From Streptomyces sp. V2I9 (lineage in GTDB: Bacteria > Actinomycetota > Actinomycetes > Streptomycetales > Streptomycetaceae): 64,000 bases of DNA. The position numbers were made by a program, and so were the translations under genes. This document shows positions 45,189-54,294 of this stretch, one piece after another. The stretch spans positions 2,638,501 to 2,702,500 of the forward strand of contig NZ_JAUSZJ010000002.1 of NCBI RefSeq assembly GCF_030817475.1. The letters run 5' to 3'. Under the pieces are notes generated by a model. The model ran no database searches, was not told where the DNA came from, and saw only the letters and a list, made by a program, of their open reading frames with translations. The number at the start of each line of letters is the position of its first letter. Positions within the stretch are counted from its first letter, which is position 1.

Positions 45189-46406
45189 TCACTCGTTGGC
45201 CGCGCGCGGCCGGTCCTCGTCGTCGTACTGGTCGAAGAGCGGCGTGCGGCCCCGGTCGCGGTTGCGGCGGGACTGGTTGGTGCGCTGGCGCGGCGCCGGG
45301 TCGACCGCGGGGGCCGTCGGATGCGAAGTGCCCGTCTGCGGCTCGGCGGTGCTGGAGCGTGCCGCGCTCCAGGTCTCCGGGTCCCCGACCTCCACGCCCC
45401 CCGTGGCGCGCGGGGCGACGGGCGCGGTGACATAGGTCGGCAGCGGTACGGGAACGGGCTCCCAGCTGTCTCCCTGGACGCGGCCGCGCTCGCGCTGCTG
45501 ATCCACCCACTCCGCGTGGTCCGTCTGCTCGACGAGGGCACGGCGGCCGGCTTCCTGGGGGGAGACCGTGGGCGTGGGCTCCGGCTCCGCGTGGTGGGTT
45601 TCGGAGTCGTCGTCGGGCTCGGCCGCGTCGGGGGCGGCGGGCTGGTGCCTGCGCGGGCGGTTCTCGCGCAGCCGCTGCGCCGCGTCCTCGGCCCGGCGGC
45701 GGTCCATGGTGAAGGCGAACCGCCGCCGTTCCTGGGCGCGCAGGTGCACGATGTACGTGCTCAGCAGCACGGCCGGCACGGCGGGCGCCCACAGGAAGCC
45801 GAGGCCGCCGACCGCCGCGACGATCGCGCCGAGGGTGAAGGCCAGGAAGAGGACGACGGTGGTGCGCCGCCGCCGGGCCAGGACCTGGGTGCGCTGGGCG
45901 CGCCGGGCCCGTTCGGCGGCGGCCGCCTCGGAGTGCGGGCGTCGCCGGGCGGGGGGCACCTGATCGGCGGGGCAGCCGTCGCCGGACCGGCGCTCGTGCG
46001 CCGGGCGGTCCGGCGACGGCTGCCCCGCCCTGCGGTCGTGCGCCGAGCGGTCGGACGCCTGGTCCCCCTGGGCGCGCTCGGGCGCGCTCGCCGGATCGCC
46101 CAGTCTGGCTTCCGTATGCGCCGGAGGCGCGGCGAAGGCCCGGACGTCCACGGATTCCATACGGTCCGTTTCCCGGTCCGGGTCGATGTCGGGCGCCGCC
46201 TCCTCGGCGGTGCGCTCCCGCAGCTCCTTGGCGTACCGGCGCTCCATCGCCGCCCGTCCGGACAGCAGCCGGATGGCGGTGCTGAAGCGCTCTGTCGGAC
46301 GGGCTTCGTTCAGCTCGTCCTGCCTGCGGAGCCACATCGGCACCAAGTAGGCGGCCCAGGCCCCGACGATGACTGCGTAGATGAGGCCGCTGCTGCTCAC
46401 GCTCAC
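45189..46406 (-). CDS. sepX: SepX/GlpR-like membrane divisome protein
   Basis: 405 residues. An N-terminal helix (LIYAVIVGAWAAYLVPMWL, about 8-26) is followed by a basic stretch (RRQDELNEARPTERFS), a variable low-complexity linker, and two hydrophobic helices near 205-245 (TVVLFLAFTLGAIVAAVGG, then LWAPAVPAVLLSTYIVHL). The C-terminus is long and disordered. This matches SepX/GlpR, the cell-division membrane protein whose partner Glp is the MoeA-like protein encoded upstream in the same cluster. The assignment uses both topology and the moeA-moaC-mog-acetyltransferase neighbourhood. GTG start at 46406 or 46400. Confidence 0.82.
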   Translation of the reverse strand: MSVSSSGLIYAVIVGAWAAYLVPMWLRRQDELNEARPTERFSTAIRLLSGRAAMERRYAKELRERTAEEAAPDIDPDRETDRMESVDVRAFAAPPAHTEARLGDPASAPERAQGDQASDRSAHDRRAGQPSPDRPAHERRSGDGCPADQVPPARRRPHSEAAAAERARRAQRTQVLARRRRTTVVLFLAFTLGAIVAAVGGLGFLWAPAVPAVLLSTYIVHLRAQERRRFAFTMDRRRAEDAAQRLRENRPRRHQPAAPDAAEPDDDSETHHAEPEPTPTVSPQEAGRRALVEQTDHAEWVDQQRERGRVQGDSWEPVPVPLPTYVTAPVAPRATGGVEVGDPETWSAARSSTAEPQTGTSHPTAPAVDPAPRQRTNQSRRNRDRGRTPLFDQYDDEDRPRAANE

Positions 46407-46557
46407 ACCGTAGAGGGGTTTGCACGCAAGGATCCGCCAATTGGCCCGGTGTGTCGCACGAACCGGCTGATATCACGGACTTTTTTTGCGATGGTGCGAT
46501 TCAACAACTGCCGATTGCCCGACCCTTTACGGCCGGCCATCGATCAAATTCGAACAC

Positions 46558-47199
46558 TTATCTTATTTCCTCGGTCGGTCCGGGGTCGCGTGGTGGCTCC
46601 GGGCGTGATCGGCGCCAGCGCCGGAGCATCCCCTCGGGCACCTCCTCGGCGGTGAGAGCGAAGATCAGGTGGTCCCGCCAGGCCCCGTCGATGTGGAGGT
46701 AGCGCGGGCGCACACCCTCCGAACGGAATCCGAGCTTCTCCACCACCCGGCGGCTCGGCGCGTTCTCCGGCCGGATGCAGACCTCGATGCGGTGCAGACC
46801 CACGGTGCGGAAGCAGTGGTCCACAGCGAGGGCCACGGCCGTCGGCATGACCCCGCGTCCGGCGACACCCCGGTCGATCCAGTAGCCGACGTGGCCGGAG
46901 CACATCGAGCCCCAGGTGATGCCCGCCACCGTGAGCTGGCCGACCAGCCGGCCCTCGTACTCGATGGCGAACGGCAGCATCCGCCCCGCGTGCGCCTCGG
47001 CGCGCAGATGGCGGACCATCTGCCGGTACGTGGGACGCTGCGCGACCGGGCCGCCGGGGGCGGGCGGCGGGATGGTGGCCTCCCAGGGGCGCAGCCAGTC
47101 CCGGTTGCGCCGGTTGACCTCGCGCCACTCCCGCTGGTCGCGCATCCTTATCGGGCGCAGGACGATCTCGCCGTCCGTCAGCGTCACGGGCCAGGTCAC
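46558..47199 (-). CDS. GNAT acetyltransferase, RimJ/RimL-like
   Basis: 213 residues. It starts with VTLTDGEIVLRPIRMRD, the RimJ/L opening, and has the acetyl-CoA loop region GYWIDRGVAGRGVMPTAVAL (about 120-139) and the late EKLGFRSEGVRPRYLHIDGAWRDH motif. These enzymes acetylate the N-terminus of ribosomal proteins or small amines; the substrate here is unknown. GTG 47199 lies 5 bases after the mog stop, so it is in the same operon. A 150-base AT-rich gap before sepX holds that gene's promoter. Confidence 0.9.
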   Translation of the reverse strand: MTWPVTLTDGEIVLRPIRMRDQREWREVNRRNRDWLRPWEATIPPPAPGGPVAQRPTYRQMVRHLRAEAHAGRMLPFAIEYEGRLVGQLTVAGITWGSMCSGHVGYWIDRGVAGRGVMPTAVALAVDHCFRTVGLHRIEVCIRPENAPSRRVVEKLGFRSEGVRPRYLHIDGAWRDHLIFALTAEEVPEGMLRRWRRSRPEPPRDPGPTEEIR

Positions 47200-47204
47200 G
47201 ATGT

Positions 47205-47747
47205 TCAGTTCGGGCTCCCCGGTCGGGGGTGGTCGCCGCCGCGGAGCTGGTCGACGGCGTGCACCAGGAGCCGGCCCAGGACCGCGAGCCCGTCCTTCAC
47301 CCCGCCCGTGGAACCGGGCAGGTTGACGATGAGGGTGCGGGAGGCGACCCCTGCCAGGCCCCGCGAGAGGGCGGCGGTCGGCACCTTGGCCCGGCCCTCG
47401 GCCCGGATCGCCTCCGGGATGCCGGGGACCTCGTGGTCGAGGACGCGCCGGGTGGCCTCGGGTGTGGCGTCGGTGGGCGAGATGCCCGTACCGCCGGTGG
47501 TGACGATCACGTCGTACCCGGCCGTGACGCCCGCGCGCAGGGCCGCCTCTACCGGGTCGCCGTCCGGGACGACCCGGGGTCCGTCGACCGTGAAACCGAG
47601 GCCGGTGAGGGCTTCGGCGATGAGCGGGCCGCCCTGGTCCGCGTACACCCCGGCGGCGGCGCGGTTGGAGGCGGTGACGACGAGCGCGCGGTACGCCTCC
47701 GGCGCGTGCCGCCCGGGGCCGGGGGTCTCGTGCTCGGGCGGGGTCAC
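47205..47747 (-). CDS. mog: Molybdenum cofactor protein, MoaB/Mog family
   Basis: 180 residues. YRALVVTASNRAAAGVYADQGG opens the MoCF-binding domain, and TTGGTGISPTDATPEATR (about 82-99) is the molybdopterin-binding loop; LPGSTGGVKDGLAVL closes it. It adenylates molybdopterin, one step before molybdenum insertion. GTG 47747 overlaps the stop of moaC (GTGA). The 15-residue N-terminal extension is not conserved-looking. Confidence 0.93.
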   Translation of the reverse strand: MTPPEHETPGPGRHAPEAYRALVVTASNRAAAGVYADQGGPLIAEALTGLGFTVDGPRVVPDGDPVEAALRAGVTAGYDVIVTTGGTGISPTDATPEATRRVLDHEVPGIPEAIRAEGRAKVPTAALSRGLAGVASRTLIVNLPGSTGGVKDGLAVLGRLLVHAVDQLRGGDHPRPGSPN

Positions 47748-48244
47748 GCGTCGGTTCCCTCCGGCGCGGTGCGCCGGTAGTCGCCGGACGTGCCGCCCGA
47801 CTTCGCCTCGACCCGTACGTCGGTGATGACCGCGCCCTTGTCGACCGCCTTGACCATGTCGACGACCGTGAGGGCCGCCACCGACACCGCGGTCAGCGCC
47901 TCCATCTCGACGCCCGTGCGGTCCGTCGTCTTCACGGTGGCCGTGATCTCCACCGCGTCGTCGGCCACGGCCAGGTCGACCTTCACGCCGGAGACGGCCA
48001 GCGGGTGGCAGAGCGGGATCAGGTCCGGGGTGCGCTTGGCCCCCATGATCCCGGCGATCCGGGCGGTGGCGAGGGCGTCGCCCTTGGGGACCCCCTCGCC
48101 GCGCAGCAGCTCGATCACGCGCGGCGCGACGAGCACCCGGCCCGACGCGCGGGCGACGCGGGTGGTGACGTCCTTCGCCGATACGTCGACCATGCGGGCC
48201 GCGCCCGCCTCGTCGATGTGCGTCAGCCTGTTCTGCGTACTCAA
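47744..48244 (-). CDS. moaC: Cyclic pyranopterin monophosphate synthase
   Basis: 166 residues. LTHIDEAGAARMVDVSAKDVT starts the MoaC domain; LIPLCHPLAV and GVEMEALTAVSVAALTVVDM contain the active-site His and the GVEMEALTA signature. It makes cyclic pyranopterin monophosphate, the first committed intermediate of molybdopterin. A TTG at 48244 with GGAG upstream begins STQNRLTHID and fits the family; a longer frame to 48310 has no ribosome binding site. There are 99 bases to the moeA stop. Confidence 0.92.
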   Translation of the reverse strand: MSTQNRLTHIDEAGAARMVDVSAKDVTTRVARASGRVLVAPRVIELLRGEGVPKGDALATARIAGIMGAKRTPDLIPLCHPLAVSGVKVDLAVADDAVEITATVKTTDRTGVEMEALTAVSVAALTVVDMVKAVDKGAVITDVRVEAKSGGTSGDYRRTAPEGTDA

Positions 48245-48343
48245 CTCACTCCGCCTAGCGGTAGGGGCGCCGGTGGGCCTCGGGACCGGAGGGGGTCCTC
48301 CGGAAGGCACGGCGGCAGATACCGTACCGTCACGGGCCGGCGG

Positions 48344-49654
48344 TCAGCGGAGCAGGATCACGTCCGTCTCCGTGCCGGGCTCGACCGAGGTGACGTCCTC
48401 GTCCACCACGATCAGCGCGTCCGCCTGCGCGAGCGCGGCGATGAGATGCGAGCCGGCGCCGCCGACCGGCGTCACCGTGCCCTCCTCCGCGTCGTACCGG
48501 CCGCGCAGGAACTGGCGGCGGCCCTCCGGCGAGGTGAGCGCCTGGCCCGTGTCCAGCCGGGCGCGGACCGTGGGGCGGTGCACGTCGTCCAGGCCCATCA
48601 GGGCGCGGATGGCGGGGCGGACGAACAGTTCGAAGGAGACGTACGCCGAGACCGGGTTGCCCGGCAGGGCCAGCAGCGGGGTGTGGTCCGGGCCGATCGA
48701 ACCGAAGCCCTGCGGCTTGCCCGGCTGCATGGCGAGCTTGCGGAACTCGACGCCGCTGCCCGGCTCGTCCTCGTCGCCCACGGACGACAGCGCCTCCTTG
48801 ACGACGTCGTACGCGCCGACGCTGACGCCGCCCGTGGTGACGACGAGGTCCGCGCGGATCAACTGGTCCTCGATGGTGGCGCGCAGCGTCTCGGCGTCGT
48901 CGGTCACCGCGCCGACCCGGTAGGCGATGGCCCCGGCGGCCCGCGCGGCGGCGGTCAGGGCGAAGCTGTTGGAGTCGTAGATCTGGCCGGCGGTCAGCTT
49001 CTCGCCGGGCTGGACCAGTTCGCTGCCGGTGGAGAGGACGACCACGCGGGGGCGGGGCCGGACGACCACGGTGGAGCAGCCGATCGCCGCGAGCAGTCCG
49101 ATCTGGGCCGGGCCGACGACCGACCCGGCGGCCAGGGCCAGTTCACCGGGCTTGACGTCGCCGCCGGCCTCGCGCACATGGGCGCCCGCCGTGACGGGCC
49201 GGTGCACCCGGACCTCTCCCGTGGCGCCCTCGGGCGCATCGCTGTGGGCGCGCATGGTGTCGGCCGCGCCCTCGCCCGTACCGCCGTCGGTCCACTCGAC
49301 CGGGACCACGGCCTCGGCGCCGGCGGGCAGCGGGGCGCCCGTCATGATGCGGGCGGCCTGCCCCGGCCCCACGACCTGGTCGTCGGCGAGCCCCGCGCTG
49401 CCCGCTGCGACGTCACCGATGACGGTGAGGACGGCGGGGAACTTCTCGCTCGCGCCCTCGACATCGGCGACCCGGACCGCGTACCCGTCCATGGAGCTGT
49501 TGTCGAAGGGCGGCAGGGCCACCTCGACGACGACGTCCTTGACGAGCACACAGCCCTGGGCGTCGGGCAGCTGCAGCTCGATGGGCTCCAGCGGACGCAC
49601 GGCGGCGAGAATGTCGTCCAGATGCTCGTCCACCGACCAGATCGTGCTGCTCAC
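48344..49654 (-). CDS. moeA: MoeA/gephyrin-like protein (Glp)
   Basis: 436 residues. Domains in the MoeA order: LSVDEHLDDILAAV at the N-terminus, the I/II region with DNSSMDGYAVR, and the III domain with TGSELV and TTGGVSVGAYDVVKEAL (molybdopterin binding), then domain IV after about 345. MoeA inserts molybdate; in actinobacteria a copy of this family also acts as Glp, the cytosolic partner of GlpR/SepX. Its position in the sepX cluster favours the Glp role, with or without enzyme activity. GTG 49654 has AGGAG and lies 4 bases after galU. Confidence 0.9.
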   Translation of the reverse strand: MSSTIWSVDEHLDDILAAVRPLEPIELQLPDAQGCVLVKDVVVEVALPPFDNSSMDGYAVRVADVEGASEKFPAVLTVIGDVAAGSAGLADDQVVGPGQAARIMTGAPLPAGAEAVVPVEWTDGGTGEGAADTMRAHSDAPEGATGEVRVHRPVTAGAHVREAGGDVKPGELALAAGSVVGPAQIGLLAAIGCSTVVVRPRPRVVVLSTGSELVQPGEKLTAGQIYDSNSFALTAAARAAGAIAYRVGAVTDDAETLRATIEDQLIRADLVVTTGGVSVGAYDVVKEALSSVGDEDEPGSGVEFRKLAMQPGKPQGFGSIGPDHTPLLALPGNPVSAYVSFELFVRPAIRALMGLDDVHRPTVRARLDTGQALTSPEGRRQFLRGRYDAEEGTVTPVGGAGSHLIAALAQADALIVVDEDVTSVEPGTETDVILLR

Positions 49655-49658
49655 AGGG

Positions 49659-50561
49659 TCACAACTCCTCAGCGACGTACTTGCGCAGCCAGGTCCGGAA
49701 GTCCGGCCCCAGGTCTTCACGTTCGCACGCCAGTCTGACAATGGCACGCAGATAGTCGCCCCGGTCGCCGGTGTCGTAGCGGCGGCCCTTGAAGACGACG
49801 CCGTGCACCGGACCGCCGATCGTCTCGTCCGCGGCGAGCAGCTGGAGCGCGTCGGTGAGCTGGATCTCGCCGCCGCGGCCCGGCTCGGTGTGTCGCAGTA
49901 TGTCGAAGACCGCGGGGTCCAGGACGTACCGGCCGATGATGGCGAGGTTGCTGGGGGCGTCGGCCGGGTCCGGCTTCTCGACCAGATCGGTCACGCGGAC
50001 GACGTCGCCGTCGACGGTGGCGTCCGCCGCCGCGCAGCCGTACAGGTGGATCTGGGAGGGCTCGACCTCCATCAGCGCGATGACGCTGCCGCCTTCACGC
50101 TCCTGGATCTCGACCATCCGGGCCAGCAGCGGGTCGCGCGGGTCGATCAGGTCGTCGCCGAGGAGCACCGCGAAGGGCTGGTCTCCCACGTGCGGGGCGG
50201 CGCACAGCACGGCGTGCCCGAGGCCGCGGGGGTCGCCCTGGCGGACGTAGTGCATGGTGGCCAGGTCGCTGGACTCCTGGACCTTGGCGAGGCGTTCGGC
50301 GTCGCCCTTGCGGGTGAGCGCGGACTCCAGCTCGTAGTTGCGGTCGAAGTGGTCCTCGAGCGGGCGCTTGTTGCGGCCGGTGATCATCAGCACGTCGGAC
50401 AGGCCCGCTGCCACGGCCTCCTCGACGACATACTGGATGGCCGGCTTGTCGACGACAGGCAGCATCTCCTTGGGAGTGGCCTTCGTGGCGGGCAGGAACC
50501 GGGTGCCGAGACCCGCTGCCGGAATGACGGCCTTGCTGATCCTGGGGTGCGACTGAGTCAT
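49659..50561 (-). CDS. galU: UTP-glucose-1-phosphate uridylyltransferase
   Basis: 300 residues. VIPAAGLGTRFLPATKATPKE (about 12-32, nucleotide binding), KPAIQYVVEEA and LGDDLIDPRDP are the GalU signatures; the C-terminus keeps the family length. It makes UDP-glucose for cell-wall sugars and glycogen. It is the first gene of the leftward cluster galU-moeA-moaC-mog-acetyltransferase. The divergent 5-formyl-THF cyclo-ligase starts 94 bases away. Confidence 0.94.
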   Translation of the reverse strand: MTQSHPRISKAVIPAAGLGTRFLPATKATPKEMLPVVDKPAIQYVVEEAVAAGLSDVLMITGRNKRPLEDHFDRNYELESALTRKGDAERLAKVQESSDLATMHYVRQGDPRGLGHAVLCAAPHVGDQPFAVLLGDDLIDPRDPLLARMVEIQEREGGSVIALMEVEPSQIHLYGCAAADATVDGDVVRVTDLVEKPDPADAPSNLAIIGRYVLDPAVFDILRHTEPGRGGEIQLTDALQLLAADETIGGPVHGVVFKGRRYDTGDRGDYLRAIVRLACEREDLGPDFRTWLRKYVAEEL

Positions 50562-50654
50562 GGACAGACCTTAGCGGCTGCACACGACCGAAGGCTGATA
50601 TTCCGGTTAACTTTATCCTCACATATGCCCATAAGAGAGTCGCGTGAGTCACAC

Positions 50655-51269
50655 ATGAACACCGACAAGTCCGGTTCCGCCCCCGAGACCTCCGCGAAGA
50701 GCTCACTCCGGCGCGAACTGCTCGCCGTGCGGGCCCTCCTGACGGAGGAGGACGTCGACCGGACCGCCGCGGTTCTCGCCGGGTCGGCGCTGCGCCTGCC
50801 CGAACTGGCCGAGGCCCGCACGGTCGCCGCGTACGTCTCCGTGGGCCGCGAACCGGGCACCCGCCACCTCCTGGAAGCCCTGCGCGGCCGTGGGGTGCGC
50901 GTACTGCTGCCGGTCCTGCTCGCCGACAACGACCTGGACTGGGCCGTGTACGAGGGCCGGGAGCACCTGGTGCGCGCCGGGCGCGGGCTCCTCGAACCGG
51001 ACGGGCCGCGCCTCGGCCCCGCCGCCGTCCTGGAGGCCGACGCCGTGCTGCTGCCGGGCCTGGCGGTGGACGGGACCGGGATGCGGCTGGGACGCGGCGG
51101 CGGCAGCTACGACCGGGTGCTGTCCCGGCTGACGGCCGCCGGGGCGCACCCGCCGCTCGTGGTGCTGCTGTACGGGAACGAGGTGGTCGCGCGGGTCCCC
51201 TCGGAACCGCACGACCACCCCGTGGACGCCGTGGTCACCCCGTCCGGAGCGCGCCGCTTCGCCTCGTGA
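50655..51269 (+). CDS. 5-formyltetrahydrofolate cyclo-ligase
   Basis: 204 residues. LRRELLAVRALLTEEDVDR is the N-terminal ATP-binding part; VLLPGLAVDGTGMRLGRGGGSYDRVL is the diagnostic loop. It converts 5-formyl-THF to 5,10-methenyl-THF with ATP. The start at 50655 has no clear ribosome binding site; an in-frame ATG at 50625, 10 residues upstream, follows a -10-like tttatcct and could be leaderless. Divergent from galU. Confidence 0.92.
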   Translation: MNTDKSGSAPETSAKSSLRRELLAVRALLTEEDVDRTAAVLAGSALRLPELAEARTVAAYVSVGREPGTRHLLEALRGRGVRVLLPVLLADNDLDWAVYEGREHLVRAGRGLLEPDGPRLGPAAVLEADAVLLPGLAVDGTGMRLGRGGGSYDRVLSRLTAAGAHPPLVVLLYGNEVVARVPSEPHDHPVDAVVTPSGARRFAS

Positions 51270-51332
51270 GCTTCCCGACCGTCGTCAGCTTCCCGACCGT
51301 CGTGGGCCTCGCCCGGCGGCGGCCCCCGGCCC

Positions 51333-54077
51333 CTAAGGTTTCAGCGTCAGCGTGTCGACCGTGGCGGCGTCCACCGCTTGCTTCCCGAAGGACCAGTCGA
51401 GCAGTTCGCCGTTCACCCACTTGTCGGTCTGGTCGGTGTAGTGGGTGTGGAACGCGTGCCCGGAGGCTCCGCTGAGGTTGATCCAGCGGGACTTGTCCCA
51501 GTCGCCCACGTTGACGACCATCCGCATCGACGGCACCCAGACGACCTCGTAGCCGCTCGCCGCGTTCCAGCCGGTGGCGTTGACCGCCGCCTCGCCGCCG
51601 CCGAGGTTCCAGGGGCCGCGGTTGAGCGCTCGCTGGAGCAGGCCGGGCCCCTCGGTGCCGAGGGTCTGGTTCGTCAGCGTCAGCCGGTGCAGCCGGCCCC
51701 AGCTCCAGGTGTCGATGTTCTTGCCGAGCTTGGAGGTCAGCTCCCAGCGGGCGTCCTCCATGGCGCGGGCGAACAGGTCGTCCCGGTTCTCCAGGGCGTC
51801 CTCCCGGCCTCGGGCGGGCGCCTTCCACCACGCGTTGTCCGGGTCGTCCTTGATCTCGCGGACCACCTGGAACCAGCGGTCGCCGCCGTCCGGCTGCGCG
51901 GTGTCGCCGTCGCGCTGGCCGCACTCGCGGACGAGCTTCTTCTGCTGGTCGGCCGGGCCGCTGTTCTTGGCTGGCGGAACGCTGATGCAGTCGCCCTTGA
52001 CGCGCATCTCCTTGGGCAACTTGTTGCCGAAGGCGAGCTTGAGGATGTTGCGCCAGACGCCGTTGAAGTAGGCGGCGGCGGCCGAGTCGGACGCCTGGGC
52101 GTAGTCCCAGCCCTCCAGCAGCTTCTGCGCCTCGCGGACGCTCGGGTCCGAGATGTTGATCTTCTTCAGCTCGGGCACCAGCAGCGCGGCGATCTCGCTG
52201 AAGTCGTCCATCTGCATCTTCTGCATGTCATCGGTCGAGACCATCTCGCCGCCCTTGATCTTCTGGGTCAGCAGGTCGTTGATCCGCTGGCTGCGGGCGC
52301 CGTAACCCCAGTCCTTGGTCAGGAGGTAGGGGTACTTCTTCTCGTCGATGACGGCCTGGTTGGCGGTGACGATGAAGCCGCGGTCCGGGTTGTACTCGTA
52401 GGGCAGCTCGTCGAAGGGGATGTAGCCCTTCCACGCGTACCTCGGGTCCCAGCCCGGCGCCGGCGCCGTTCCGTCGTACCCCTCGGAGCGGACCGGGATC
52501 TTGCCGGGGGCCTGGTAGCCGATGTTGCCCTCGGTGTCGGCGTAGATGAGGTTCTGCGAGGGAACCTCGAACTTCTCGGCGGCCGCCCGGAAGGTGGTGA
52601 AGTCCTTGGCCCGGTTGAGCTCGAAGACGGCGTCCATCGACCTGCCGGGCTCCAGCGCGGTCCACTTCAGCGCCACCGCGTAGCCGTCGGCCCGGTCGGG
52701 GGCGGCGTTGCTGACGGGCGCCTTCTGGCCGACCTTGTCCAGTTCCTTGCTGCGGTCGGAGACCAGGGGCCCGTTGTTCGTCCTGCGGACCGTGATCGTC
52801 CGGTCCTTGCCGCCGGCGACCTTGATGGTCTCCTCGCGGGTCTCGAAGGACTTGGTCTTCCCGTCGTACAGGTAGCCGTCGTCGGAGACCTTTTCGAGGA
52901 AGAGGTCGGTGACGTCGGCGCCCAGATTGGTCAGACCCCAGGAGATGTCCTGGTTGTGACCGATGATCACACCGGGCATCCCGGAGAACGTGTAGCCGGC
53001 CGTGTCGTACTGGCAGCTCTCGGACACCTCACGGCAGTGCAGGCCCATCTGGTACCAGAGGGAGGGCAGCATCGGCGCGAGGTGCGGGTCGTTGGCGAGC
53101 AGCGCCTTGCCGGACGTCGTGTGCTTGCCGTGGACGACCCAGGAGTTCGAGCCGATGCCGTTGCCGTTCGGCCCGAGCAGCGCCGGGATCTCGTCGAGGG
53201 TGTCCGAGAGGGCGGAGAGCTGGGTGGTCAGTCCCCCGGCGGCCCCCTCGGGCGTCGCGGAGCCGACGGTGTCCGACGGCTCCGCCTCGGGGTCGAACTT
53301 CTCGGTGGCCGGGGAGACCGCGCCGTTCTCGACGATCGGCTTGTGCTGCTTGTACGGGTATCCCGGATACAGGTCCTCGATCTGGCCCTTGTCGAGGCGG
53401 CTGGTCAGCAGCGAACGGTCGATCTCGTCCTGCATGTTGCCGCGCAGGTCCCAGGCCATCGCCTTGAGCCAGGCCACCGAGTCGACCGGGGTCCACTTGC
53501 CGGGCTTGTAGTCGTTGGTCAGCCCCAGCGCCGCGTACTCGACCGAGATGTCCCGGCCTTCCTTGCCCTTCAGGTAGGCGTTGACGCCCTCCGCGTACGA
53601 CTGGAGGTTCTTCTTGGTGCCCTCGTCCAGGACCTCGTCGTACTCCTTCTGCGCCACCTGCCGCCAGCCGAGCGTGCGCAGGAACGCGTCGGTCTCGACC
53701 TGGCCGGAGCCGAACATCTCGGAGAGCCGGCCGGACGTCATGTGCCGCCGGACATCCATCTCCCAGAAGCGGTCCTGTGCCTGGACGAAGCCCTGGGCGC
53801 GGAAGAGGTCGGCGTCGGTGTCCGCGTAGATCTGCGGAATCCCGTACGCGTCGCGTTTGACCTCGACCTCGCCGGAAAGGCCGTCGAGCGTCACCGATCC
53901 GGTGGTCTGCGGGTACGAGGCCCGCGCGGTGGACACGGACCAGTAGGCCCCGTACCCGACACCCGCGACGAGCGCCAGCACCAGGACGAACACGAGCAGG
54001 CGGGCGCGTCGCCCCTTCTTCCTGCCGGGCTTCTTCGCGTCGGAAGGGCCGGAAGAGGCGGTTGTGTTGGCGGGCAT
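51333..54077 (-). CDS. Penicillin acylase family (Ntn-hydrolase) exported protein
   Basis: 914 residues. A basic N-terminus (KKPGRKKGRRAR) and one hydrophobic segment (LLVFVLVLALVAGVGYGAYW, about 27-46) give a signal anchor or signal peptide. The precursor is split at the nucleophile Ser310 in SNSWVV, the N-terminus of the beta subunit after autocleavage, with HNQDISWGLTN later in the chain. The family cleaves N-acyl bonds of penicillins, acyl-homoserine lactones or other amides; the substrate is unknown. ATG 54077 has a GAAGGA site. Convergent with the cyclo-ligase gene. Confidence 0.93.
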   Translation of the reverse strand: MPANTTASSGPSDAKKPGRKKGRRARLLVFVLVLALVAGVGYGAYWSVSTARASYPQTTGSVTLDGLSGEVEVKRDAYGIPQIYADTDADLFRAQGFVQAQDRFWEMDVRRHMTSGRLSEMFGSGQVETDAFLRTLGWRQVAQKEYDEVLDEGTKKNLQSYAEGVNAYLKGKEGRDISVEYAALGLTNDYKPGKWTPVDSVAWLKAMAWDLRGNMQDEIDRSLLTSRLDKGQIEDLYPGYPYKQHKPIVENGAVSPATEKFDPEAEPSDTVGSATPEGAAGGLTTQLSALSDTLDEIPALLGPNGNGIGSNSWVVHGKHTTSGKALLANDPHLAPMLPSLWYQMGLHCREVSESCQYDTAGYTFSGMPGVIIGHNQDISWGLTNLGADVTDLFLEKVSDDGYLYDGKTKSFETREETIKVAGGKDRTITVRRTNNGPLVSDRSKELDKVGQKAPVSNAAPDRADGYAVALKWTALEPGRSMDAVFELNRAKDFTTFRAAAEKFEVPSQNLIYADTEGNIGYQAPGKIPVRSEGYDGTAPAPGWDPRYAWKGYIPFDELPYEYNPDRGFIVTANQAVIDEKKYPYLLTKDWGYGARSQRINDLLTQKIKGGEMVSTDDMQKMQMDDFSEIAALLVPELKKINISDPSVREAQKLLEGWDYAQASDSAAAAYFNGVWRNILKLAFGNKLPKEMRVKGDCISVPPAKNSGPADQQKKLVRECGQRDGDTAQPDGGDRWFQVVREIKDDPDNAWWKAPARGREDALENRDDLFARAMEDARWELTSKLGKNIDTWSWGRLHRLTLTNQTLGTEGPGLLQRALNRGPWNLGGGEAAVNATGWNAASGYEVVWVPSMRMVVNVGDWDKSRWINLSGASGHAFHTHYTDQTDKWVNGELLDWSFGKQAVDAATVDTLTLKP

Positions 54078-54294
54078 CGCTGTCCTTCGAGGGGCAGGGT
54101 GGTCCTGGGAGTGCAGGAGCAACCATAGGCGCAGCGGCGAAGCCACTCGGACGCGGTATGGAGATGCATCCATTTGCGTCTTCCTCGCACGAACACTCGA
54201 ACCCGTCAAGGAATCGTTAACGATTAGGTAAGGTAACGAAGTAACTGGCTGCCGGAGGACGATCCGGCAGGCGCACGCAGGGAAGGAACGGCCC

